Below, piece after piece: positions 54,411 through 64,000 of a stretch of DNA of 64,000 nt. The notes below the pieces were generated by a model. The model saw only the letters and a program-made list of their open reading frames with translations, ran no database searches and had not been told where the DNA came from. The translations under genes and the position numbers were made by a program. Source of the stretch: Xiphydria camelus (Eukaryota > Arthropoda > Insecta > Hymenoptera > Xiphydriidae); the NCBI GenBank assembly GCA_963678675.1, contig OY783192.1:33449250-33513249 (forward strand). The letters are read 5' to 3'. Every line of letters begins with the position of its first letter. Within the stretch, counting starts at the first letter, position 1.

Positions 54411-55224
54411 TAAAGGCGCGTTCTGACTGAGTCGACAGTGTCGATCGACAGAGTCTATAACTCGAGCGTTTCGGGGCTGTAGATTCGCAGAATGCTGAGT
54501 TAGAGAAGCATTTCTTCAGCCCCCACTCACCTCAATAAAGGAGTGGCAAAAGAAAGAGACAGCGCAATTTTTAGACAGAGAACACATGATAAGTTGCGTG
54601 AGTAACGGGGCCGCGAGTAATAGAGGGACCACTGTATCCACACGTTTGAATTTGTGATGGCTTGTCGAGGTTTGGCAAGCGTATAAACCCGGCAGAAGAA
54701 GGCAGGTGCGTTCTGTACTTGGAATTTCCCGTGACGTACTATAGTCTAAGAGCCAGCGACGTTTTTGTGGTAGTGATTTTATAAAGAAAAATTCTATAAT
54801 AAATCGTGAGACGAACTTATGTTCTTTCCATATCGCTGCGTCTGGCACCTTGCATGCGCTGCGGCATTGCGTAATGAGCATTTTTATGGGGGTCGAAAAT
54901 TCATATTTTTTTTGAAGTGATTTTATAAAACAAGAAAACATATTGAAAATCATTGTCATAACCTGAATATACTGAAACGGAAATTGCCAGATCATTTTAT
55001 TACGCCGAACAGCTCGCCAGACGCCTCAATTTGTAATTAAAAAAAAATGGATTTTTGAAGTCATAGTATAAAGTCTGGCTTTTTTTACATAAATAGATTA
55101 TTTAATTCTAAGCCCCTCTCTAAAATGCCAGACAGATATTTCACTGCGAACATGTCCAACAAAAATGTTGAAGTATTGTAATTTCGTTCCTAAGTATGGG
55201 CCGTCGAGGGAGCTGCGGGAAGCA
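54411..55224. other. Unassigned stretch inside the candidate transposon
   Basis: A 159-codon minus frame (54516-54995) begins MIWQFPFQYIQ; it has no recognised domain and no clear splice partners. The rest is AT-rich. No function is assigned. Confidence 0.3.
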
Positions 55225-55526
55225 GGGACGGTTAAGGAATGGGAGTGGAAATCACTGAAAATGCTTGGCAACGTCGCGCAGCGCTCTGTGCGGTATTATG
55301 TGTTTACACCCCACGGTCACTTAATTGTCGGCACATTGACGTGACACATGCGCAGTACAGGTAGTGCTCCACGACCCTGTGAAACCGAGCCTTTAAACTG
55401 TGCATGCAAAACGGACGACAAGATAGTGCGTTTAGACCTGGCTATATTTGAAGGCAACGGTTCCCTCCGCTGCGCGACGTTGCCAAGCATTTTCAGTGAT
55501 TTCCACTCCCACTCCTTAACCGTCCC
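55225..55526. mobile_element. Foldback with 59-bp near-perfect ends
   Basis: The left arm 55225-55283 (GGGACGGTTAAGGAATGGGA) and the right arm 55468-55526 (TCCCACTCCTTAACCGTCCC) are inverted with about one mismatch. The 184-bp interior is unrelated single-copy sequence. Confidence 0.9.
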
Positions 55527-56389
55527 CATGCATCACAGAGAAAATCGCGGCATCGGGGTAGGTACCCGCGCTTGCCTGTGCCAGAAATAGCAGTTTATTG
55601 CAGCCAGGTAGTGAACGGTCGCTGCAAACGACGAGTATTTCTACTTCCTTGCTACACGTTCATTACTATTGAAAATTCGACAGCTTTTCTGTTCAGAAGA
55701 ACAAATGACATACAAAATTAAATAGATTTTAATTTTTCAATGACAATCTTATCTGCTGAGACTCTATGTATAGAATTTCTCCCAATTTTTCTTTTACTTC
55801 TTATTTATAACGAAAAAGAAATCGCCAGAATTTCCCATCAAATACTCCTGGTAATGGACAAAAATGGTGAGACTTCTCCGTATATCAGGCAAAAAATATG
55901 ATTAAAAAATCTAATAACATTTTCCCATAAATCTTTGTAGTTTTTACAAATTTTGAATTTGTATGGACTAAGAAATCGATTCGATTGACATCTGGAGCCA
56001 GTTTGGTCTTCCCAAATGTGCCAATCATCAATTAAAAACGAATATTTATTTGGTCATATTCCACTCTACTATTTGTTGATTATTCACGTGAAAAAAACTC
56101 TAATTCATTTTTATTTTCATGCAAAACAAACTTTGGAGGTTAGGTCCATCAACATAATTACATTCGGGGTACTCTCACGCTCATATCTCTAAGTATTCTA
56201 AATAAAATCACTTACTTTATTGGTTAAAATTTGAGATTCGTATATGAAAGTTATTCGCATGAGTTCGAGAATCGAGACCCTCTGATGGCCACAACTCACA
56301 ACGTGCGTCGACTTCTGACGATCGGCCGAAAACGGCCGAACTAACGCGAACTGACGCGAACTGACGCTCACGTGATCGCCTTTATAGAT
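55527..56389. other. AT-rich unassigned stretch
   Basis: No reading frame over 60 codons and no clear repeat, except two adjacent CTAACGCGAACTGACG-type words near 56341-56366. Confidence 0.35.
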
Positions 56390-56782
56390 GTCATTGGTAA
56401 AATCTATCTACCCGGATAGGTAAAAATTCCGTTACTCTAGGGTAATTGTGCAGTAACGTAATGATAAAAATTAAGGCGCACCAATACGTTACTATTACTC
56501 CCAGATACTTGTTACAATTTAAGGGCCGAATGATAATTTTTGCTGCTATTATACGATAACTTTTATTAACGGAGGGATACTTTCTATATTCTGCAGGCAT
56601 AAAAATTCCTGTTCGGGTAAAATTGTAGAGTTGGAACGGTAAAAATTCTGGAACGTTCGTCAAAATATATCGGTTGATTGTTAATTCCTGACCAGCGTCT
56701 CTACAAAATTAACCGTAAAACACTCAATGCTGCACGCTTACCCTACTATTCAGGTAATTTTTACCGAAAATTTCTCTCCGTG
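56390..56782. repeat. Right subterminal region of the 13-kb candidate
   Basis: GGTAAAATC, GGTAAAAATTCC, GGGTAATTG, GGGTAAAATTG, CGGTAAAAATTC and GGTAATTTTTACC are scattered up to the TCTCTCCGTG terminus. The left side at 43758-44230 has similar words (ACGGTAATCG, GAGGTAAAAAATATC, ACGGTAAAATATAC, TGGTAATTTTTCCC). This suggests transposase-binding sites. Confidence 0.5.
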
Positions 56783-56784
56783 TG

Positions 56785-57474
56785 TAAGAATATTGTATAG
56801 TAACTATTGTTATTATATTATATGCATTTCAACGCGTAGCATACCCGCATTCTAATCAAGGTAAAAAAAGAAAAGGTTTGTATTTATGTATCCTTAAATA
56901 TTTAATAATAAGAAGCTAAAACATCATAGTAGTCTTGATGTAGCATTTCGTTTTGCTAAAGTTAAAGGAAAAATATATATATTTATTTAAGACAAGTGTA
57001 TGTTCATTGAATTGAGCAAATCTACACTTGATTCGCACTTAATTCGAATAACATATACTTGCTTCAACGACAATATGTTCGACTTAAATAAATATATTTT
57101 CTTCTCTCGCACTGTTCATGACAATAGTTCTTGAATCGGTAAATTATTTTTCTCAGTCTGGTAAAAGAACACATCGTCAGGCCCTAAAAATAATTGTATC
57201 GTTACATTTAAAAACGAGGATTTCTCAAATAAGAACTTGTGTTTCGTAGCGGAAGGATATAGATCCTTGCGTCAGCTATCAGAAATTTAAGAATAATTTT
57301 ACCAGCATTCGTTTTTCTCAGTGTAAGTTGTCTATCGGCATTTTATTGCTCGACTTCACATGTAAGCGGATTTTCAAATTTCTTCAATTGAAACTTTCAT
57401 TTTTACGCGTTCTTTCATAATTTCAGAGTAACCCCGGGTGTAAAGCTGATGACTGACTCAAACTGACGTATGTA
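56785..57474. other. AT-rich stretch with degenerate element ends
   Basis: Right-terminus-like words occur at 57147-57157 (TTTTTCTCAGT) and 57310-57323 (GTTTTTCTCAGTG then TA). The left ends are unclear, so I do not delimit elements. Confidence 0.4.
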
Positions 57475-57698
57475 TACTGAAAAAAAAATTTGCTTTATTC
57501 GACAATCAGTGAAGTTGAATGCGACAAACTTCACGGTGCAATCGTTTCAATGCCATAACAGTATAAGAAAAAATAAATAGTGTTGAAGCAACCAAATTGA
57601 AGTGGAAACAAGTAAATATTTGCTTGAAACAATAACACCTTGAGGTTCGCCGTATTCAATCTCACCGATAGTTGAATGAACCAAATTTTTTTTCAGTG
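57475..57698 (+). mobile_element. MITE-G, intact copy
   Basis: From TACTGAAAAAAAAATTTGC to CAAATTTTTTTTCAGTG with TA on both sides. GACAAACTTCACGGTGCAAT mirrors CACCTTGAGGTTCGCC in the right arm. A sister copy sits nested at 27375. Confidence 0.85.
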
Positions 57699-57700
57699 TA

Positions 57701-58997
57701 CCTACTCTCGTATCAATTTCTCATTTCACCACTAAGCGCTCAAAAACAAACCACGCCTCCTCCCGAGTTCCCAACGCACCGAATAAATTCCAAGATCGAT
57801 CGAGTATAGGGAAAAAATACGAGAAAAAAAATAGAGTATAGATACGAGGATAGAGAAAAAAGAAAAACCAGCCGCATTACTCGCGACCACGAAACAGGAC
57901 ACCGGCGCGGCGACAGGAGTCCGAGAAAACGAGCCCCGGCAGCGAGACTTCGGCCGGGCAGCAGCGGCGGGGCGCGGGTTCCTCGGAAACCTGTTACCCG
58001 AGGTCCGGGACTAATTACTTGATTACGTAATTGCCTCCCCTCCGTCAAGCAGCCCCCGCGCGTCCGACGACTCCCCGTTGGTTTCGCCCCGGCCCGCTCG
58101 CGATACTCTAACCTCTCCACCCCCGCAGACCCCCTCCCCAACGATCGCATCTTCGCGAGAGACCCTCTTCGGTCATTGGAAACCCTTTAACGTCGCATCG
58201 TTCCTGAATGCTGAAGAGAGAGTTGCCATAAAATATCTATACTTCCGGGAAAAACAAACCGTACAGCGTCGATCTAGGAATCAAGTATAGCTGAGGAAAC
58301 CAGAATCGACCGTCATCGGGATACGCGTGGAAGCGCGACCCACATTTTCACCCCCTCTTCCTCGTACTCGAGCTTTCCGCGAATTTTCCCCGCGCCTGAA
58401 TACCGCGAAAAAGAAGCGGTGCTCGCGTATACTTACATGGCGCGTGCACATCGTGGGTGTATTTATACGTAACCAACTTTTTCCCGCGCGAGGGCCGTGC
58501 GACGGGGGTTGGAGGGTGGGGTACCCTATCTGACGTCGCTCATGGAGCTCGTTAGCGTTGCCCGTGGCAACTCCCTTGCTTCGCTAACCTTCCTCTAACC
58601 CCCGGCCCACCCCCCCCCCTCCGTAGCAGCCCCCGCGTACCCCCTGGCAACCCTCATCTTCGAGAGCGCGAGAAAAAATAGCGTCCGGCGCATGCGTTGG
58701 TCCCGGAGCATTCGCCATCCTGTGTCGTGTGTATTATTCCTGCCTCCGTCGCGGCGAGGGATGGGGACAAATCCGGGAAGAGAAAGAGAAAGAGAGAGAG
58801 AGAGATTCTTGGGAAGAAAGGTAATTCGGATTTTGAAAAGCTTCGCCACGCGTCGGGGGAAATTATTTGGAGGAAAAATTGACGCGTGAGACGTTCGACG
58901 GTGAGAAATGAAATTAAAAAATATCTCGATTAAGAATTCGACCCGAGTCGAAGTTTTGATACTTGGTTTGGATCTAAGTTTAAATTTGGAGAAAGCG
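57701..58997. other. GC-rich stretch, no gene recognised
   Basis: CpG-rich with frames of up to 136 codons and a GA run at 58783-58804. No gene supported. Confidence 0.35.
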
Positions 58998-58999
58998 GA

Positions 59000-59068
59000 C
59001 ACTGAGGAGAAAATTTACTTGTTCCAACTAAATTATTTGGCTTGAAGGTTAAATTTCTATTTTCAGTG
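59000..59068. mobile_element. Very short CACTGAG-ended element (69 bp)
   Basis: From CACTGAGGAGAAAATTTAC to AAATTTCTATTTTCAGTG followed by TA. The 5' flank reads GA, so the duplication is not preserved. Confidence 0.55.
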
Positions 59069-59255
59069 TACTTATAAGAAATTTTTGTTTTCAGTATACC
59101 AGTTTGAGCCTAAATTTGGCGAAAGCGAACAAATCGGCTACTCGTAGGGCTAAACTACAATGTTGAATCCTTCGAAGACGTGAAGGTTTTAACAATTAGT
59201 TTAATCTGGTACCAAAATTTCAAGTCGGGGAGACTCGGAAATACAGCGACTACTA

Positions 59256-59705
59256 CACAGTTGGAAATTTTGTCTTCGAATATTGGTCCATCTGTTTCTC
59301 TGATGTCAAAATTCTTTGTGTTATAATCCACCATTTTTTGTATTAACCCTTTAAGGCGCAAAACTTTTTTTCTTTAAAACGTCTGCTTTTTTGGGTGATA
59401 CAGTTTATTAAGCATAAGATAAACACATGGTTGGAAAAAAATTATGTAAAAAACTCTTTACAGCTTTTGTCTAAGCGGTGGTCCCTCTTTGGACATTCAG
59501 GAAGTCAAGCATTATACTATAGTTTGTGTAAAATCATAAAATGTTCGACTGTAATGGAAGTTGTCCCTATAGGGACCACCGATATACACATAAAGGGTTA
59601 AAACTAACGCAAGTAATATTACAATTAACACAAAGAATCGGTTGATTTTGATAAAAATATAAATAGACGGACCGATTCCAACAAAAAATGTCCGACTGTC
59701 TGCGA
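59256..59705. mobile_element. MITE-E with piggyBac-like insertion
   Basis: The left arm (GTTGGAAATTTTGTCTTCGA, GGTCCATCTG, TTCTTTGTGTTATAAT) and the right arm (ATTAACACAAAGAATCGG, ACGGACCGATTCCAAC) are inverted. The central TTAA is occupied by the element at 59347-59597. Confidence 0.75.
59347..59597. mobile_element. piggyBac-like MITE 3 (TTAA site)
   Basis: It starts CCCTTTAAGGCG and ends CACATAAAGGG, with TTAA on both sides (59343-59346 and 59598-59601). The internal words GGTGGTCCC and GGGACCACC are inverted. 251 bp, non-coding. Confidence 0.85.
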
Positions 59706-60949
59706 ACAATGATAAATAAAAAATGTTCAACGCCCGAGAAGAAAATAAGTGACCGTTTCGGATATAAGAGATCGAGGGGTGGATGAGAGTACCGATCCCC
59801 TACCCTAAACGAACCAAGAGACGTCGCGGAGTCGTTTTAATATGAAATACTTTTCCTCTTTCTCTCTCTTCGTCTCCCCACCTCCTCCTTTACTCCTCCT
59901 CGTCGTGCTTCACCGCTTCCATCCCTCGCCGATGAAAGTTCACTCGTTGTTTCGCAAATCTCTTTTCGGCGGTAGGCGAAGCGCGCGGACAGAGAGAATA
60001 TACCGAAGGGGACGGAGAGTACAAGCGGGAGAAAGAGAGAAAGAGTCGAGCGACTGGCATCGGAATTAATAACAAGTAATTCTTTATTGCGTTCAAAGAT
60101 AAGACCGGTGATATTAATAATGGCGTCCGGTACCGCGGGGATTTCATTATAAGCACGGCAGCGGCATGAGCCGCGGGACAGGATCCGCTTACGGGATGTA
60201 ATTAAAATCGGAAAAATGTGTTTAATGAATATTCATTTGTATCTCTATATCCGCGATATTACACGGCTGCTTGGGAGCGGCCTCCTTCCTCCCTCTCGCC
60301 CCTAATAGCACTGCAAATCGCTCCTTTTTCGCCGACGGATCGAGATAGAGATCGGGAACGTACACTGATCGTAAATTGAGCCGTTCACTGCAGCAACAAC
60401 TTGAGAGACCTCTTTCCAGGCTTTTCAGAATTAACCGGAAACTCTGTAACTTATACTGTCGTGTTAAATTAAAAGGGCGTATCTCTGACATTGTTTGATA
60501 CGCCCATTTCGCTTAATAAACTAACAAGAAGTGTAGATAAGCTTTCTATATTTTGCTATATTTTATTCTTTCTGGGCCAGATACGACTTTTTTAACTTAA
60601 CAGGATGACAGAACTCGTGTCAGACTTACATAAAATTTAATAAACTGAAAAATGATTTTTTTTGTAGATTAACACGGCAATATACCGCATGTAGTTGATA
60701 TGTGACGCTGGATGTGGAAATTAATAAATCTATGACAAAAGCTTAACTCGACTTAAGTCATTGTTACAGCGAACGGCTTAATTGCGCTGAAAGAAGTTCC
60801 TGCGCCTCCTCCCCTTTAAATTTCATATGCAACGAGATCGAATACAGAACATTTTGAGATCTTAAGTAAAGGAAGAAAATTTCACTTTGTACCTTTCCTT
60901 AACGATGTAGTGCGAGAAAATAAAACGAAGAAAAATGATTAGGTTAAAA
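59706..60949. other. Unassigned stretch
   Basis: GC-rich to 60420, AT-rich after. Frames of up to 89 codons without motifs. Confidence 0.35.
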
Positions 60950-61095
60950 AAAAAAGAAAAACCTTTGAATTTTTACAGTTATCCCAATAACAGGGCTTCT
61001 CGAGGTGAAACATTGAAACATTTAATAGACACAGCGTACTTTTTATAGTTTGTAACAACATAAACATCAGTTATAAGTAAAATTTATAAATTATC
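60950..61095 (+). mobile_element. MITE-D fragment
   Basis: TTTTTACAGTTATCCCAATA, GGTGAAACATTGAA and TAGACACAGCGTACTTTTTA follow the MITE-D order. The right half is missing. Confidence 0.7.
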
Positions 61096-63086
61096 GGTAA
61101 ATATACCGATCTCTCGTCAATATGTATCGGGTCTTTACCTCTATTTTAAAAATATAAATATTTTTTTTACGAGAAGACCGAATTGCGCGTACAGCTTAGT
61201 CGTCCCAAAGATAACGATTCGTAGAAATATTCATCAGCATTTTCTCGCGACTGCGTGCAGTGTTCACCGAGGAACACATTCCCCGTATCTCAGAAACAAA
61301 GAAACGCCAGAAAAAAAAACCGTTCGATCGCTTAATATTCGCGACGCAAAATAATTGCTCCCCCGAAAACGAATCACCCCCGCTCCCCGCCGATCGCCGC
61401 GCCCTCGCGGCATGCGCGATAATAACCTCGAGAGCGAATGCAAAAACTACCCCCGTAGGAACGTCGACTGATGGAGAATTTCGCTCCCCCCCTCCCCGTG
61501 CCGAAAGAAATCGCGCGGAGAGAAGCGCGCGCCCGCCTTTCTTCTTCTCCTCGACGGAGCAACGAGGTCGTGCGAAACCGCGTCACGTATAGAGGAACCA
61601 CCCCCGCGCCGTCAGCCCCGTCGCGCGCGCCGCGATGTTTCATTTCTGGCGAGCGAACGCGCGCGCGATTTTGGGCGCATAAATCGGGCGGCCGCCGAGC
61701 TAAACCAGAAAACACCGCCGCGCCGAGGGTTGGCCGCCACCCCATATATATTCCTCCGCGGGGCAAACTTTTGGCCGCCGCTTTCGGTCGGAACAAATTT
61801 GCATGTCGCGCGGTAACGATTTCCTCCTTGAGATTTAAACGCGGGAGAGTTCAGGCGAGGCGCGCACGACGGGGAGGAAAGAAAATCGGAAGGGAACGAG
61901 AGGGCGGGCGGGCGCGCGGGCGTCTTTGTTCGCGCGCGAGTCTCTCGAAAAGCTCCCCGAATCGCCGCCGCATCCGCGCGCGGGATGCGGAGATGAATTT
62001 TGTATGCGACGGAATATTTCTCGCCGGGAAGGAAAATGTGGAAGGGAAAACATGCTTCTATATTTCACACCGCGGAGGATTGTGCAATTTGAAGCAACCT
62101 CTTGTTTATATAATACATGATTCGGAGAATTAAATCGCGACGTATATATATGCTGCAAAATTTTCTATCATTTTCCAAAAAAATGTCCATCAATACCACT
62201 GTCAACTTTTTGAAAGTCAACACGTGCAGCTTTTCGTATTTTCCCTTTTTCTCGTGACGAGAAACTGCGCGAAAAAATGACGGATAAGAGACATCAACGA
62301 ATTTCTAACAAACATTTTAAGAGTCCTGCGGATAATTGCGAGGAAAAAAGTATTTCGTCAAAGTCCCGCGGGAAAAAGAAAATTCTGCATTCCCCGAATT
62401 CGTTCAATATTGATTCAAACGAGAGGACGTATACTTTGGCACCTCCCGACCAGCGCAGTACCGAAGAACCCGAGGGAACTCTTGGCATCCACTCGGGGAA
62501 AGTTCCTACCCCTCCCCTCACCGCGTCACAGCGATTTTAATATGAGAAACAAAGGATCTCGACGATCAGTCGCGGCGCCGACGACGCTACGCGAAACTGA
62601 CTCTTTATTATTCGCACGAGCGACTCTGCGACGACGAGGGCGCGTGCGACGACGGACGAGGAGAATGCAACGTCACGTCGCGCGGCGTTGTCCCCCGACG
62701 CGTTCGTTGTATACTTCCACTGATAGTATAATAATGAGAAAAATCGCGCCCGCCGCCACTTCGAGCGCGAGTGCGTCGTCAAAAAATCCAATTAAGACAA
62801 AAAATTATGCCGTCCGCCGTCCAAAGACTGGAAGGCAGGTATTGTCGGGGGAAAAAAGTGTCATGCTCGGAACGACTGCGCGAAGAAAGAAAGGAGGAAT
62901 AAATTTCGAAGCAGCTGACATTGTAATTGCAGAGTCCGAGAATATTTGGATGTAGCGCTATCGTCGTCAATAATTTCGTCCGACGTGGGAGCGTTTCATG
63001 TTAGTTTTGGTCAGTCCTGGGTGTTATACACATACGAGTATATATAAGTATCACATTTATGGTATAGAAATTATTGCATATATGCA
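61096..63086. other. GC-rich stretch, no gene recognised
   Basis: The longest frame is 220 codons (61471-62133, plus), with a 181-codon plus frame at 62410-62955. Both are Arg/Ala/Ser-rich, overlap other frames and lack motifs. Positions 61330-62000 and 62550-62700 are very CpG-rich and could be a regulatory region; this is unproven. Confidence 0.35.
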
Positions 63087-63815
63087 TGTGATTTCCTGTA
63101 ATTTCGTGGTAATATCAACAGCTAAGATCCGAACCAAATGGCACTGGTTACGTTTATTTCTTCGATTAGTTGTAAAAACGCAACATGGAGAAAAAGGATT
63201 AGACATTTTTTTAATTTATCCCAGTAACAGGACTTCTCGAGGTGAAACATTGAATTTTTTAATGAACACAACGTATTTGTTTACAGTTCGTAACAGTATA
63301 AACCCGTAAACACGTGTACCTGACACATATTAATGGGAGATTAGAGTAAATTGTATCTATATATCTTTATATAGTTTCAATACTAATTTCACGAAAAAAA
63401 AGAGATTAGCAAAAGATCAAGGGAAAACCCATGAATTTTTACAGTTATCCCAATAACAGGGCTCCTCGAAGTGAAACATTGAAGTTTTTAACAGATGCAA
63501 CATACTTTTTACAATTCATAACAGCATAACCGTCAATTATATGGTAAAATTTACCAATCTCCCATTAATATGTGTCAGGTACACGTGTTTACGGGTTTAT
63601 ACTGTTACAGACTGTAAAAAAAGTGCGCTTTGTTTATTAAAAAATTCAATCTTTCACCTCGAGAAGTCCTGTTACTGGGATTCACTTGAAAAATGTCTAA
63701 TTCTTTTTCTCCGTGTTGCGTTTTTTCAACTAGTCGAAGAAATAAACGTAAACCACAGTGCCATTTGGTTCGGATCTTGGCTGTTGGTATTACCACGAAA
63801 TTACAGGAAATCACA
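63087..63815. mobile_element. Large palindrome with MITE-D sequence
   Basis: The left arm (63087 to about 63345) and the right arm (about 63555 to 63815) are inverted: TGTGATTTCCTGTAATTTCG against CGAAATTACAGGAAATCACA, and AAACACGTGTACCTGACACA against TGTGTCAGGTACACGTGTTT. Each arm carries a MITE-D-like half, and a third MITE-D-like half (63420-63545) sits in the loop. Confidence 0.85.
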
Positions 63816-64000
63816 GCAGATGTAACGCACCTACCGATATGCAACCCGTCGTACTAGAGTTTGTTAAAACAAACACGGAGTATGACGAAAAACGCATTTT
63901 TTCGCCGAAGTGAAAAAGAAATAGAGGGAAAGAGAAAATCACCCAAAAACGACCAAACATTTTATACCGCGGAGGGAGAGAAGGAAAAGCTCTCGTACAG
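63816..64000. other. Unassigned window end
   Basis: Short purine-rich sequence with no supported feature. Confidence 0.4.

Larger units (their letters stand above)
43758..56782 (-). mobile_element. Candidate 13-kb CMC-like DNA transposon
   Basis: The left end CACGGAGAGAAATCGTCAG and the right end (reverse complement CACGGAGAGAAATTTTCGG) match for 13 bases. They continue with a similar order of words (CCTGAAA or CCTGAATAGTA, then GGTAA, then CGTG, then GCATT). TG lies outside both ends (43756-43757 and 56783-56784). GGTAAAAAT/ATTTTTACC-like motifs recur in both subterminal regions, as is common in CACTA-type elements. The unit holds a transposase gene, an upstream spliced gene, and a right half filled with nested foldbacks. 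It is an inference that these two ends belong to one element. Confidence 0.5.

Noticed and set aside
54516..54995. 159-codon minus frame as a third transposon gene
   Set aside because: No recognised motif, no in-phase splice partners, and it is not aligned with the two transposon genes in composition.
61471..62133. 220-codon plus-strand frame, the longest apart from the transposase
   Set aside because: Composition follows the CpG-rich DNA, there is no domain, and a 140-codon frame lies on the opposite strand of the same bases.

Overview
The window looks like a gene-poor, repeat-saturated piece of an insect nuclear genome. CpG-rich low-complexity blocks alternate with AT-rich blocks packed with short inverted-repeat transposons, there are many (GA)n runs, and the only long reading frames are transposon genes with small GT-AG introns. 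A hymenopteran (ant, wasp or bee) is my best guess, from general repeat style only. I found no cellular gene, tRNA, rRNA or CRISPR array that I can support.

Layout. From 1 to about 43.7 kb, GC-rich stretches without recognisable genes separate at least nine families of short non-autonomous elements, called MITE-A to MITE-I here. Most families end in CACTG/CACGG followed by AGAAAA, with a matching TA or TG dinucleotide at both edges. MITE-A (about 245 bp) is the commonest, with about a dozen copies, including a head-to-tail trimer at 37.7-38.4 kb. Other elements have TTAA target sites (33830-34132, 39238-39323, 59347-59597 are piggyBac-like; 50640-51353 has a different terminus). There are also large foldbacks and hairpins (19.5, 22.6, 26.3, 29.7, 33.8-34.5, 51.8-52.2, 55.2, 63.1-63.8 kb), two tandem-repeat blocks (5.56-6.30 and 28.33-28.69 kb), a likely RTE-type LINE 3' tail (about 14.7 kb), and an unusual 0.9-kb element with internal hairpins at 13.5-14.4 kb.

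The functional core is at 44.4-48.9 kb on the minus strand. An intact 850-codon transposase (two N-terminal C2H2 fingers and DDE-like blocks) lies 76 bp downstream of a seven-exon gene whose exons join in phase into 452 codons. Ends resembling each other at 43758 and 56782 (CACGGAGAGAAAT, subterminal GGTAAAAAT-like motifs, TG at both edges) suggest that both genes belong to one candidate 13-kb CACTA/Mirage-like (CMC) transposon, whose right half collected a nest of foldback insertions (50.3-55.5 kb). Because the surrounding MITEs have the same kind of ends and the same 2-bp target duplication, this element or a relative may be the source of transposase for them. That link is inference.
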